Of a DNA stretch of 64,000 nucleotides, positions 10,665-25,953 are shown in pieces; positions within the stretch are counted from its first letter, which is position 1; the number at the start of each line of letters is the position of its first letter. The stretch is from Oscheius sp. JU75 (lineage: Eukaryota > Nematoda > Chromadorea > Rhabditida > Rhabditidae), in the NCBI GenBank assembly GCA_037178855.1, contig JASJZC010000005.1, positions 9,548,001-9,612,000 of the forward strand, given 5' to 3'. The position numbers and the translations under genes are program-made. The notes beneath the pieces are model-generated. The model worked only from the letters and a program-made list of their open reading frames with translations. It made no database searches and was not told where the DNA came from.

Positions 10665-11336
10665 CTGAATAAATACTTTGTCTGTATTTATAAGAAAAAC
10701 TAAATTGTGACTATACAGCAATCCACTACTCTTTGCCAGAGTATTTGGTGACTTTACCACCAAAAAGGGTAACTTTACATCCGCGTTTACCCTAAAAATT
10801 GAGTCAATCACCTCAAAAACTGCACTCTTTATATTTTTTGACCAAACTACTTGAAACAAAAATTTCTAAAGGTAATTTTTTGTGCTGAATTCGATGGCAT
10901 TGGTCTCAATGTCTAAAAGTGCACTCTGTGCGCGAAAACTACCCAAAAGAGGAAGGAAAATTTAAATCTGCCCAAATTTGTATCAGAAAGAACGAAAAAT
11001 GCTATAAAACAACGGTGACTAACACTGCAAAACCTTCCGGTGTTAGTCACAGTGTTTCATTATCAGTTAGCATTTCGCCGCTGGTGAGAAAAGGAAACTG
11101 GCTCTGCTCCCCTTTGCCAACTTCTACCTCTTTTCTACACTGATTTTCCGGGCCGCTCTCCTTTTAGCATCCCTCTAATTTCTTACAATTCGGCTTTCTT
11201 TACAGAAAACTTTTGCTCCTTATTTACTGCATCAGCGCCCCTTATCATTGAAACCCGATCAACTTCCACCCTAACGCTATCCTTTTATTTTGTTCTAATT
11301 TAACTTTCAATTTTTATAAAACAACGTCTTTAAGCC
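10665..11336. other. Spacer with a short inverted repeat
   Basis: No gene is supported. Near 11013-11053 the sequence GTGACTAACACTG is followed by TGTTAGTCACAGTG, a short hairpin that shares its TTAGTCAC arm with the larger hairpin at 21351-21412. Confidence 0.4.
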
Positions 11337-13816
11337 ATGGAGGTGACTGACCAAATTGGAATTGACATAGGTATGACCCATTCGCGAGTATCCATTTTCA
11401 AGGATGGACGACCACAGGTACTTTCGAATGAACTCGGTGATTAACTATTGAGAAAAATAGTTCTACCATATATTTTAGCCAGTAACCTTACTCCTTCCTA
11501 TGTAGCCTATACTGAAAATTTGTGTCATGTTGGGGATCGAGCCCAGGAGCAGGAGCCTATGAATGTACCTAGTACAGTTCATGGTACTGTCTCAATTGCT
11601 CGATAAATTTAACTTTTTGAGGTGTGAAACGTCTACTTGGATATAGGTTTACAGATCCATCTGTACAGCAATATTATGGAGAAATTCCGTACAAATTCTT
11701 TAACGTTAGAGGACGACCAAGAATAGAAGTGAAATATCAGAAGAAGTTAAAATGTGTGGCCCCGGAAGAGATTTGGGCCCTTTTGCTGGAGAGAATGGTG
11801 GAGATAGGAGCAAATGCATTAGGAGAAAAGGTCAAAGTAATTCATTCATTTATGCAACTGTCGAATATACGCATTGCTACAGAAAGCGGTGATTACTGTC
11901 CCTTCCCAGTTTACCTGTTATCAGCGTCGAGCAGTCAAAGATGCTGCTGCTATTGTTGGCATTGACAGTGAGCTCATCAATGAGACAACAGCTGCAGCTC
12001 TGGCTTATGTCTATGAAATGAAGTCAGAGTTAATGAGCCAAAAAAGGAATCTTCTTGTCTACAACATGGGAGGCGGATTCACGACAGCGGTAGGTACAGT
12101 GAAATTCGACACGCGACATGCATAGTGGTGATATCCATGGATCATGAATTACACATTGAGATTTCGCGTTCCATAAGGACAAGCTCCATGCTACGACAAG
12201 GCATTCCCTGAGTTGTATTTATTAGAGATGCGCGAAAACAAGTAAGCGTGAGCTTATAGCTGTTTTTCTACCCGTCGAGATGGTACGGGGAGCGGAAGAA
12301 GAAAGAAGGGCCCTAACCCAGAGTATTTCCAAAGAGTATTCTATTGCGGTCAACTATTGATTATATCTCAAGGATTTTCACTTCTTTCAGACCGTTGTCT
12401 CTGTCAAAAACCAGCACGTCAGTGTTTTATGCACTGCTGGGGACATGCACCTTGGCGGAGAAGACTTTGATAATGTATTAGCCGACTATTGCTGTCGACG
12501 TTTTATGGAGAAGCACAACATAGATGTGAGCAAGTGTCACCGCGCCATGTGTCTTATAAGACGGGCCTCCAAAAAAGCCAAACGCGAGCTATCCTTTTCT
12601 GTTCAAACTACAATTGAAGTTGAAGACATTTGTCCTGGAATGGACTTTGAGGATGCTATTACAAGAAAAGAATTCGAAGATCAATGTGAAAAGCTGTTTC
12701 AACGAGCAGTAATCCCTGCAAGAAAGCTTTTTGAAGGCGCAGACTTGTCAACCCTTCAGGTATGTGCAACTATAATATTTCACGAGTTCCAAACTAAGAT
12801 TGACGATATTATACTGGTGGGAGGTTCGACGAGAATGCCACGCATACAGCAGCAGCTTCGGTCATTATTCAACATGAGAAGTGTCAACCTGTCTATGGAT
12901 CCTTTCGAGACGGCGGTTCTTGGAGCAGCTGTTCATATGTCAAGAAGAGTAACAGTACAAGATGTTACCCCCTCTCCGTGTGAACTGCCACTGCGACTTG
13001 CCTGCGAAGAATTTCACCTCAAGGAGACTGATGTTCTAGAAATCAAAGAGGCACTAAAAACCTACAGAAGTCATAGAGCTGAAGATACTGATCGCATTTT
13101 AGCCAATGATGCTAAAGATATGCTGCTTGGCTGTGTGGCCAAGCTTTCGGCCAAGCTAAAAAGTGAAGAGGTTTGTTTGGCAGAAAAGTTTGAACGAATC
13201 GGTTTAGCTTTCAGAGTACGAGAAAGTTGGGTATAGCGATCTTCGAGATAATCTTCGTGTATGGCTGAATAGCAATGCAAATTACAAATCAGCTGACTTT
13301 GAATCCATTCTGGAGACGTTCAACAAAGGGGTGATAAAAATCAAGCGAGAAACAGAACTGGAAAAACAGAACCTTCAAGTCCTGTCTAATTCATCACATA
13401 CTTCGGGAATTCAAGATATTCGAGGTAAGTTTAACCGCACAATTCCTTTAACTCTCTCACTGCTTTCAGTCTCTACATTTCCATATACACAATCCTACGA
13501 CTTGTTGAAAACTGCAGACAAAGCAGTGTCGGAAGCGAAGCAGCGCTATGGAAGTTCGAGTCCCGGTGAGCAATGTATGAATACGGAAGATAAAACAATA
13601 TCTTTCTCGAGGAATAGGGTGGACCCACAAGGAGGGCCACTTCTTGAAGAATCAGGACATCCTGAGGTAAAAGACAACTATACATATGAAAACAAGTTTA
13701 TGTGCACAGATCACCAATACAACAAGGTTATGAGAAATTTATTCCGAATCCTCAGTGTAGAACAAAATATTCACAAGACCCTATTGGGGAAGAGGCGGTC
13801 AGTTGTGTTCACCTAA
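11337..13816 (+). CDS. Hsp70-like protein: degenerate ATPase joined directly to lid
   Basis: Eight exons: 11337-11436, 11479-11583, 11622-11836, 11883-12089, 12391-12759, 12799-13170, 13217-13424 and 13470-13816, open throughout. The N-terminal about 385 residues are a complete Hsp70 nucleotide-binding fold ([47 protein letters not shown]). After DVTPSPCELPLRL the beta-sandwich substrate domain is missing. The chain goes straight into helices resembling the Hsp70 lid (LRVWLNSNANYKSADFE, FNKGVIKIKRE), then a novel polar tail of about 120 residues. Catalytic positions are altered: GTT becomes GMT in phosphate loop 1, and DLGGGTFD becomes NMGGGFTT in loop 2. One acceptor (CAGAG before 13217) is chosen by alignment. 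Likely an inactive ATPase with a non-chaperone role, or a gene in decay. Confidence 0.75.
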
Positions 13817-14020
13817 ACTTTAGCTATCTTCTGCGAATCAGAGCTGACAGCAACATTAAGACTTATCCAGCAGAATACGACAGGGAGAGGCTAAATTGAG
13901 AAAAAAAATTAAAACCTTCTGTGTTTATTGTTTCCAATTACGGGTCGTTCCTAGACTTTCTGTATTTGCTTCTTTGTATATTTGGTCCACCGTTTAGAAT
14001 ACTCGAGCCCAAACGTTGGA

Positions 14021-16283
<2,263 letters not shown>

Positions 16284-16699
16284 AAGGATATATTCGATGA
16301 AAAGTTCAGCGAAAGAAAAGATCATTGTCTGTTAAAATGAGTATTTATCTGTAATACCATAAAACGAAAACATGAGTCAATCCCAAGGAACGACACGCAC
16401 TGTCAAGCGGCTTTATGCAAGGGGCTGACAAGAAGCAATCGAGAGACAAATGAAATGAAAAAGGGTAATCAGTGTGAATTTCTACTCCGATTTCTTGCTT
16501 TTCCTTTTGAAACGGCTGGACACCGGAGCAAGTGTCGACGTGAGTTGTGGTGTCGCATTAACTGATACTCTCTTAGAAGCAGGGCTCATCTGCTAACAGA
16601 AGACAAATTAGTTGGTAGGCTAATCGTTTTGAGCCGATTGCGGGTGTCTATCTGATCTCACTACTCAAATCAGAGAATCAAAAGTATGACTACTTGTTT

Positions 16700-17395
16700 T
16701 CGAAATAGCAGACCGCTTTTTGATCGGATTCACACCAACTTCAGGATATATTGGGACGTCAATTTTTAGGGAGCCGTATTGCCTCGAAATTGTTCGAGAA
16801 TTCCAGCGTAATTCCTCTTCTTGAATCATTTTGGCAGTATTCTCTCTCGCTATCAATCGTTCGCAAGATTTCCTCCTTTGTCAGATAGCCAGTAATGTTG
16901 GTCAATAGGATGCTTCCAGAACTTGCAGTCCCTTCTTCCAACATATCACAATTCCATCTTTATCAATCTCGAACGTACTCTAAAGCTGGGTGAAAACATA
17001 AACAGCCCTCAAACATCAAATTCGACTTCTCCTTGTGGGCTAGCTTAATTTTATCCAGATTGAATCGTCCTAGCAATTGATTTTTGCCGGTGTCATAATC
17101 TTCTCCTTCAAACACCTTGACTGCAATCCTGCGTTGGTGATCAAAGCAAGTCGTGTAACCATCCTTTTTTATTAATCACAACGGGGAGTAGTACCTCGAT
17201 GAAAAAAAAACTTGAGAAGTAGATGAACCGTTTCCACCTTGACAATTGTGCTCATGTAGCCTTCAAGACCGCACTCGACACCAAGCGAGAAGGATTCACA
17301 TCAGAAATCACGAATTCATCCAAAACACGCGATTTCCATCCTGTCAAGCACATGTGGGCTGTCGAGCAGACGACATGCTCCGCGACATGGTGAAA
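16700..17395 (-). pseudogene. Broken Hsp70 copy (end of ATPase domain plus substrate domain)
   Basis: Reading the minus strand from 17395 down gives, across frames, the end of the nucleotide-binding domain (DEFVISDVNPSRLG), the beta-sandwich (KVFEGEDYDTGKNQLLGRFN, STFEIDKDGI) and the following segment (ASSGSILLTNITGYLTKEE). At least two single-base frameshifts are needed: one in the Leu-Gly-Val-Glu region near 17280 and one after DKDGIV near 16945. A stop cluster interrupts the stretch near 17170. It faces the opposite way from the Hsp70 first exon at 17481. Confidence 0.75.
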
Positions 17396-17480
17396 CTGTT
17401 TTTAAACATGAACTTTGAAATTATCTGCTTTATTTTAATCAGTTGCCCTAAATTGTGTTTAAGATACTTGAGCCTTGTAA

Positions 17481-17593
17481 AATGTCAAAAGCTCCTGCGA
17501 TCGGAATAGATCTGGGAACGACATACTCTTGCGTATCACGTGCAGATCATCTAAAACCCACCACAGACGAAAATGGAACCATAACTCTGATCA
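17481..17593 (+). pseudogene. Hsp70 first exon interrupted by a mariner element
   Basis: ATG at about 17482 begins [20 protein letters not shown], an unmistakable Hsp70 N-terminus, then degenerates (LKPTTDENGTITL) and runs into the terminal sequence of a mariner-type transposon at 17597. No downstream Hsp70 exons in this orientation are visible beyond the element. Confidence 0.75.
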
Positions 17594-17596
17594 TAC

Positions 17597-18835
17597 AGGG
17601 TGGCCGATAAGTATTGGCGCGTCAGAGTGGTCCCCGTTAACATGTTTATTTTTCGAGAATATGCATTTTTATTGAAGCAACTAAGCATAAACACGGTCCA
17701 ATTGAAGATCTATAAGAACTACTAAAAGTGTCCTCTTTCAGCTTTGACACAGGCCTTCAGCGGGGGATGACGGAATCAACGGTGCGGCGCAAGTAGTCGG
17801 TGTCCATATTGTCTCAGATCTTGATGAGCTCGCGTCGCAGATAATCCAAGTCAGTGATTTTCGGTTTTTCAGCTGGTCTTCCATGTATCCCCATACGGAA
17901 AAGTCGAGGAAATGGAGATCTGGGCTGTTGGAAGGCCATTGCTCCTTGGTGAGGAAACCGGAACAATGCTGTTGCAGGTAGGCCATCGTCGTCTTCGCAA
18001 CATGAGCTGGAGCCCAATCTTGTTGAAATATCATTTTCTTATTTTCCTTTTCCAGGACATAACAGCAGTCTTCAGGACCTTTTCTTGATAGACGTGAGCG
18101 TTAATTTTGACGTTTTGCTCAATGAATACGAGTTGGGTCTTGCCAGTCACCGCGATTCCTCCTCAGACCATAATTCCTTTCGAAAAAGGGGTTTTCGTGG
18201 CAACTCTGCGCTTTCGGGGGTTCTTCTGCATCGGACTCATCAATTGGCGGTCATTTTGAGAGTTATGAGCCTTTTTAACAGTGAAAATTTTCTCATCAGT
18301 CCAGAGAATGTCATGGATGCGTCGCACTTTCAACATTTTGAGCATCTCCTTGCTTCTTGTCAGTCTCTTGAGCTTCACATCATCGGATAGGTGCTGGCCT
18401 TTCTCGATAGCTTTGAAGTCCCAGGGATGTTTTGACGATCGATTGAACAGTCGATCGTGCGATATTGAGCTTCGCAATCGAGTTCATGCTGACTGCATCG
18501 TTTCTGGTGATCCTTTTTTTGATGTCTCCTCGAACTTTTCTCGTGTTTACAGAACGGGGACGACCGGAAGATGTCTTCGGGGTGACGTTTCCAGTCGGCT
18601 TCCGCTGCTTCACGATCCGCTGTACCGTCTGGAGAGGAACCTTCATTCGACGCGAGATGGAGGAAGCCTTTTCTTTATTTTGGGCGAGGCGAACGATGGC
18701 TTTTCGGTGTTGGACAAGACAAGTCAGGACAGTTCAAGTTACAAAATTAGCACTGACAGTGAGTCGCTCCGCCAGGAACGTAAGCGACTGAACTTTTCTT
18801 ATCTTTTGAACTGTTTGACTAAGCTAATGCAAAAA
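17597..18835. mobile_element. Mariner-type transposon remnant (DD37D-like)
   Basis: The left end TACAGGGTGGCCGATAAGTA lies directly after a TA dinucleotide, as expected for Tc1/mariner insertion. The body contains a minus-strand transposase pseudogene. I could not find a matching inverted end on the right, so that boundary (about 18835) is approximate and the right terminus is degenerate or deleted. Confidence 0.7.
17738..18740 (-). pseudogene. Mariner transposase, inactivated
   Basis: An N-terminal helix-turn-helix region (KAIVRLAQNKEKASSISRRM; LQTVQRIVKQ) leads to a second DNA-binding part (GRPRSVNTRKVRGDIKKRIT). The catalytic core has the three acidic positions ILWTDEKIF, QQDWAPAH and NSPDLHFLDFSVWG. 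By my count 37 residues separate the second and third Asp, suggesting the DD37D (maT-like) group. It is interrupted by a frameshift near 18400, a stop just before GGIAV near 18160 and a frameshift near 18030, so no active enzyme is made. Confidence 0.8.
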
Positions 18836-19055
18836 AAAACTTTTTTGAGTGGACCAATTACTGTTTTGATTGCTTTAATTATAAGTTATTGCTTTTGCTC
18901 CTTGGAGGGTTTATGTTCCTTGCTCAATAAAACCGCCGACCGGGCGGCGAAGCCGACTGGTTACTCAACACACCCGAAATACCGAGAAAGCAAGAATCAA
19001 AAAATAGGTACAGTTCATTGCAATAGGTATTATATAATACAGCGAAGTTTGAACT

Positions 19056-21165
<2,110 letters not shown>

Positions 21166-21350
21166 AGTTTAATGAATTTTTTGGCTTTAGAAAAATTTTT
21201 TTTTTGGCAATTTAAAAAAAATAAGTAGGTCTGTAGAGACGGTTAAACAAGAATGAAACTGATTTCAAGCGAGTCCGAAGAGGCTCTTTAAAGACACCCC
21301 CTTGCCCTAGGCAAGGCATTTTCTCACCGGCAATCAAAAGCAAACTGATA

Positions 21351-21412
21351 AGTTAGTCACCCTACCTTTCAAAACACCCACGTGTTTTGAAATGTGAGGT
21401 GACTAACTTTTC
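21351..21412. repeat. Long hairpin in the intergenic region
   Basis: AGTTAGTCACC...TTCAAAACAC - CACGTG centre - TGTTTTGAA...GGTGACTAACTT forms a nearly perfect inverted repeat of about 25 nt per arm with one interrupted stretch. A short related arm occurs near 11013-11053. Consistent with a small MITE or foldback element. Confidence 0.6.
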
Positions 21413-21569
21413 TGTTTGGGCTGAATTCCCAGAGAATCTCATCATTTTGAGTTTTTTCCTTTGTATGAAATGCACGAAAAACGTATAAAAAACATGTGTA
21501 ATTTTATTTCCGCTAACCAATGTATCACAGCTACTGTGAGTGTCATTTCTTCACCAACTTCCTTTACTT

Positions 21570-22778
21570 TTACTCTACGACCATAATTCGCATGGTGTTC
21601 GTTGATCCTTCTCCTGCAAACATACATTTTCGCTTCATAAAAACTACATACCATGTCTCCATCCCGTGATGACAATAATCTGGTCTCCAATTTTCAAACA
21701 CATCAAATTCTTTCCATGTTCTACTCCGTAATCGATTCTCTGCTGCATGTCTTGAAGCATATCATTAAGAACGGGTCCTAAAGTCGTGTTTTTCCGCAAA
21801 ATCCTAGGCGAATCTTGAAAAACGACCGGGAACACACTCCTGCAAAGGTGAAGTTGTCTGGCAACCAGAGGCTTTCTACAGACAGTGATGATCGGAGCTG
21901 GAGGCTTGTAACGGGAACAGAGCCGGGCAGTCGCTCCACTGGTGGTAATACAAATAATTGCCTTGGCGAAGTTGCAAGTGATGGCAGTTACTGCCGCAAT
22001 GGCTGACCGATACTATGTTTGAGAGCAAAAAAGAAACATACCGATAGTATTTGTGATGTCAGTAGGCTGCTTGGTATTTTCCACGAGCTCATTCAAATAT
22101 CTCGAGTGATAGAAGGCTGTCTCGGCTTCTTTGCATGTCTGAAAACCACAAGAAAGTAAGATGCTTTCAGCTATGAATATATGCTAAAAGTTATTTTACA
22201 AAGTTGTAGAGCAGATCAAAAGACATGTAGAGCGAGCTGAATCAAAAATATTTCTACGGGGGGAAGGAAGGGAGGTGATACGGGTGCCGACCGTGAAGTC
22301 TTGAGATTTTGCAGTTGGTCATAGAGAAAATAACAATAACGCTTGACAAATTTTAATATCTGAACTCACAAAGTGCATCATTTTCAGAGCCTCCAATGGA
22401 TATTCTCCTTTTGCCGTTTCTCCTGATAGCATCATACAGTCGACTCCATCCAAAACAGCGTTAGCCACATCGCTGCCTACAAACATGCGCATTAGGCTAA
22501 ACAGTTCAAACGTTTACATTCTGCTCTGGTCGGCCTGGGCTTGTGAATCATGCTCTCCAACATCTGAGTGGCACAGATGACGGGCTTACCGGCCAGGTTA
22601 CATTTGGCACTAAACATCTTTTGAGCCAGAAAGACCTAAACTATTGTCGTAGGGCTTTCTCAAGGCTTCCACATACTTTCTCCGGAGCAATTTCGATACC
22701 AAGATCTCCTCTGGCTACCATGATTCCGTCAGCTTCCTTGATAATCTCGTCAGCGTTCAGAACTCCAATATAACTTTT
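21570..22778 (-). CDS. Pyruvate kinase, C-terminal half only
   Basis: Six exons: 22677-22778, 22518-22635, 22370-22476, 22042-22138, 21652-22002 and 21570-21613, all in phase, 272 aa. Motifs are unmistakable: [13 protein letters not shown], the Thr-containing [45 protein letters not shown], and a C-terminal domain ending [15 protein letters not shown]. The first exon starts at a good acceptor (TGTTCAG), but no exon for the N-terminal about 250 residues (including the catalytic KIEN lysine region) occurs upstream to 23194, where an unrelated gene begins. As it stands it cannot catalyse phosphoenolpyruvate-to-pyruvate transfer. Probably a partial duplicate; the parent enzyme should be elsewhere. 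Confidence 0.85.
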
Positions 22779-23194
22779 CTGAACATGCAAGGTTGTCTGA
22801 CTTGCCAGACACCAGTTTGATTCTATTAAACGTATTTCAATAAACGTTGGAAATCTTCTTTAGCGCTGTTCAGTACATACGAATACACTCTTTCATGTAT
22901 AACAGCTTATTATATTTAGCTTAACAGCTCCACTGGTTGCATGGCTGTACCTTAATTTTGAGTGTACTCTAACTTTCGTGAGTCTACCCATTTGTGTTTC
23001 ATGTATGTTTCATCTCGCAGCAAACGGGAACTCTAGTATCAAAGTTTCTAACTTCTGGTATCTGCGTGGGCTACCCTTGCTACCTAAGACGCCAACGTAG
23101 CTCGGCGGACGCGAACTATCTCACAATCAAATAGAAGAGATGAAAGGTAAAAACTCATAAACTGTTCATCTTGACACAATTTTATTCCGTACAG

Positions 23195-23646
23195 TCATGG
23201 TGTGAACTTGCTCGAGAATTGTAGATTGCCTCCAGTGAGAGTGCCCTTGTAAACTCCGGGCTTTGATCCGAGACGCAGGAAGTAGCCTGTATTTTTGCAC
23301 GAACACCCCTTGCATACGTTGATCGAGAAAAACTGGCCAGTTTTTGAGATTACGCCACCACAAATGATGTTGTTGCTGCATTTGTTTGCTGCAAAACTTG
23401 CTACTCCGTTTATGTTAGTAACTTACAGTATTGCACTGTCAGGTCATCACCGTTGCCGATATTGTTCTTTGTCTTCAATTCCTTGTTACCGTTGAAGCAA
23501 GTTGCTATCATGGTCGTCCCTCTTCCCATAGTATTTGCGACCTAAGAAATGTTTAAAAAAATAACAGAAGTGCTTACTTTGACAGTTACACTGTTAACAG
23601 TCACCGAAAGTAGTGTTAGTAACAACAGGACTATATATATATTCAT
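23195..23646 (-). CDS. Small secreted Cys-containing protein
   Basis: Three exons: 23578-23646, 23427-23541 and 23195-23388, with short introns (36 and 38 nt), encoding 125 aa. The first exon is almost exactly a signal peptide (MNIYIVLLLLTLLSVTVNS). The mature part has cysteines at ATCFNG, NKCSNN, IICGG, NVCKG and CSCKN, then a Gly/Lys-rich C-terminus. An AATAAA lies on the minus strand just after the stop. No family recognised; it has the look of a nematode-specific secreted protein. Confidence 0.75.
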
Positions 23647-24415
23647 ATTTAGTTCCTGCTATCTCTTTCTGTTATTCAACCGCTTATATACAACAGGCGG
23701 GAGCTTTAGAACTTTTTAGTGACAACAAATGCTAATGGTATTTGTATTTTGCGTTGTGCATATGTGGTGAACAAACATCTATGAGCAAACTTCTTAGCAA
23801 AGATATGAAATTAGATAAAACGATTTGATGAAGATAATATGGAACCGCAAGGCTCGTTTTAAGTTCGATTATGTAAAAATACCAGCAGACACATCGATGT
23901 GCCCTCTACTGACTTCTCCAACCTATGATGCCCTTAAAAGTAAGCTACATTTCCATTTCTAATAATGCATATGGCGGCGCCCCAGTAAGCAAGTGCGTCA
24001 AGAGTTCTCCTTTCGCACTTTTTCGCCCGTGGACAGCTTTTGTGGTTGTTCGATGTATATGAAAAATATATCGCATCGCATTTATTCTGGAATTGGATTA
24101 ACTTCCCACACTGACTTGATTCGTGGTTAGCTACAAAAGATTAGACATTATAGCTTATACAATCATAAATAACTTTTTTACTATAAAGAGGGCACGACTC
24201 GCAAACGGCTCCGCATGGATCTCGATAGTTGGAACAGTATATCCGTTGTGAACGCTCTTACTTCTAAAATGTCTGTGACGAGTATTTCATTGTGTTGCAA
24301 AATTAACAAGGAGCTCTTATCACATCTAGCATCCGAGTGTCTGTGTCTTTACCATGCTTTCGAGAAATCACAAAGTTTATGATCGAGTTGGTACAGAAAC
24401 CATTGTGAGCTTAGG
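23647..24415. other. Non-coding spacer
   Basis: No ORF with splice support or family resemblance. AT-rich with scattered short runs; I see nothing structured. Confidence 0.5.
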
Positions 24416-25357
24416 TTACGTTAGTGAGGAAATACTCGATATAGCTTTTGCTGGAACAACGGCAGAACTACTCTTTGATCTCTTTTTCTTATTTTTCAAA
24501 AGTCCGGAGATACAGTAGCATGTGAGGAGGGTCGAAAAGAAAGGATGCAGTAGCCATAAGTACTGTAGAACCTGAAACAAGTTTGACAATACAAATATTT
24601 GTTCTTACTTCGTATATTCCATTAGAAATGGCATAAACGTACGAGAATATTTTGGTCTTGCATTTCCTATTCAGTGAACACAGCTCGAAGAACAAGAAAG
24701 ATAAAGCGTTGACATAAATAATAGTTCTAGTAAGCACTAGCAGACCCTGCAAATCTTGAATTCTGTCATGCCTGTACGACTCTAACCTTGAAAAACAGTC
24801 CTCTAGACATCTTTTTCATTCCCGTTGCCACTATTTCTGACCGTGACTCCGCTTTAACGTTTTTGATTTTCACGTAACAGTAGATGTGAATTTCCAGTAC
24901 TACGACTGCGGTTACGAGTTCAAGAAATTCATTTATCTGAAAGTTGATTATTCGTTTTCTTAAATCCATACTTATTGTCTTTCTCGTGCTGACAATTCTA
25001 AAACTGACTCACCTGCCTAACCATATCATCCATAGTGACAGAGGTACCTATCATTGCGAGCATCAACACAGTCAAAAGCATATAGTTAATAGTTTCTGTG
25101 ACTTTGTTCTTTACAAATATGTTTTTCCAGTACGCAGCATAGTAAGCAGTGAACAGAAGATTCACTTGCTGGCTCAGAAAAACCATTCTGGTTATTAAAA
25201 ATGACATCGATCCTTCTAGCATATAATAGAAAATTGCAGATTGAAAGATTGACCAAAGACACTGACAAATGACCAGCTTTTGAAAGTTGTTCATATGGGC
25301 TTCCTTTGTCAGAAGACGGTAGATAATGAAGATGTTTACTAACGGATTAACAAACAT
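24416..25357 (-). CDS. Nematode 7TM receptor, tandem copy A
   Basis: Four exons: 25013-25357, 24787-24936, 24609-24746 and 24416-24571, all phase 0, 262 aa. It aligns along its length with the receptor at 25954-27146: IIYRLLTKEAHMNNFQKLVI, YWKNIFVKNKVTETINYMLL, EIHIYCYV, KMSRGLFFK, and a last TM (LLTCYCISGLLKNKKK) with a basic tail. TM1 is short because this copy starts at MFVNPLVNIF, whereas its sister has about 16 extra N-terminal residues, so a 5' exon may be missing. Nematode chemoreceptor by topology and tandem arrangement; exact class (Srbc/Srsx-like?) not determined. Confidence 0.7.
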
Positions 25358-25653
25358 TCATAATAATGTTGCTAAACAAAGTTGATTATGGCAAACTGGC
25401 CGACCATCCCGCATAATCTTGTGACTTTTGAGTTGCGAGGGGGTGGGCGCAAGGCAAGTACTAAGATGCAATATTCTTATCAAAACGAGAAAAGTGAAAA
25501 TTGAATCTATCCTTCCTATCGTAATTTATCAAAAATTTGTTTAAAGTGATTTTTTAAAGAGCTTGTTTAGTCTGGTTTGTCCCTTCCCAATAAATTCCGC
25601 TGATCGAATAACTGTTTCTTATAAATATTTTCCGCAGTTGACTCTTTATTGTG

Positions 25654-25860
25654 CTAACACTTTGTAAGTACAGTCTTATTTTCTGGGTTATGATTCTCAT
25701 TTCTTATTAATAGATGATCTCCTGTCTGGGTTTGCGGAACCCGAAGCCGATACTGCTCTTCTTGCTGGCTTCTCATCTTTTCTTCCATTTCGGTAACAAG
25801 TAGTCGCAACATCTCCAAAAGGGGAGAACTATAATTGAAGTGATCGCGTGAGCCGTCCAT
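25654..25860 (-). CDS. 68-aa charged small protein
   Basis: A single-exon frame runs from ATG to stop with AATAAA (25645-25650 on the complement) only a few bases beyond the TAG. The product is hydrophilic with a predicted helix (EMLRLLVTEMEEKMRSQQEE) able to form a coiled coil. It sits between the two tandem 7TM receptors. The polyadenylation signal supports a real transcript, but there is no known family. It could be chance. Confidence 0.4.
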   Translation of the reverse strand: MDGSRDHFNYSSPLLEMLRLLVTEMEEKMRSQQEEQYRLRVPQTQTGDHLLIRNENHNPENKTVLTKC

Positions 25861-25953
25861 TTATGCACTTTTGTGTGCTTCATTTATAGCACAAAATGTG
25901 TAAAAAAAATTGTATTTCGATGCTGTTAAAAAACGTTCGTTCGAAAAACAAAA

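Noticed and set aside
13071-13280. 69-aa minus-strand frame within the lid-only Hsp70
   Set aside because: Shadow of exon 6; no independent support.
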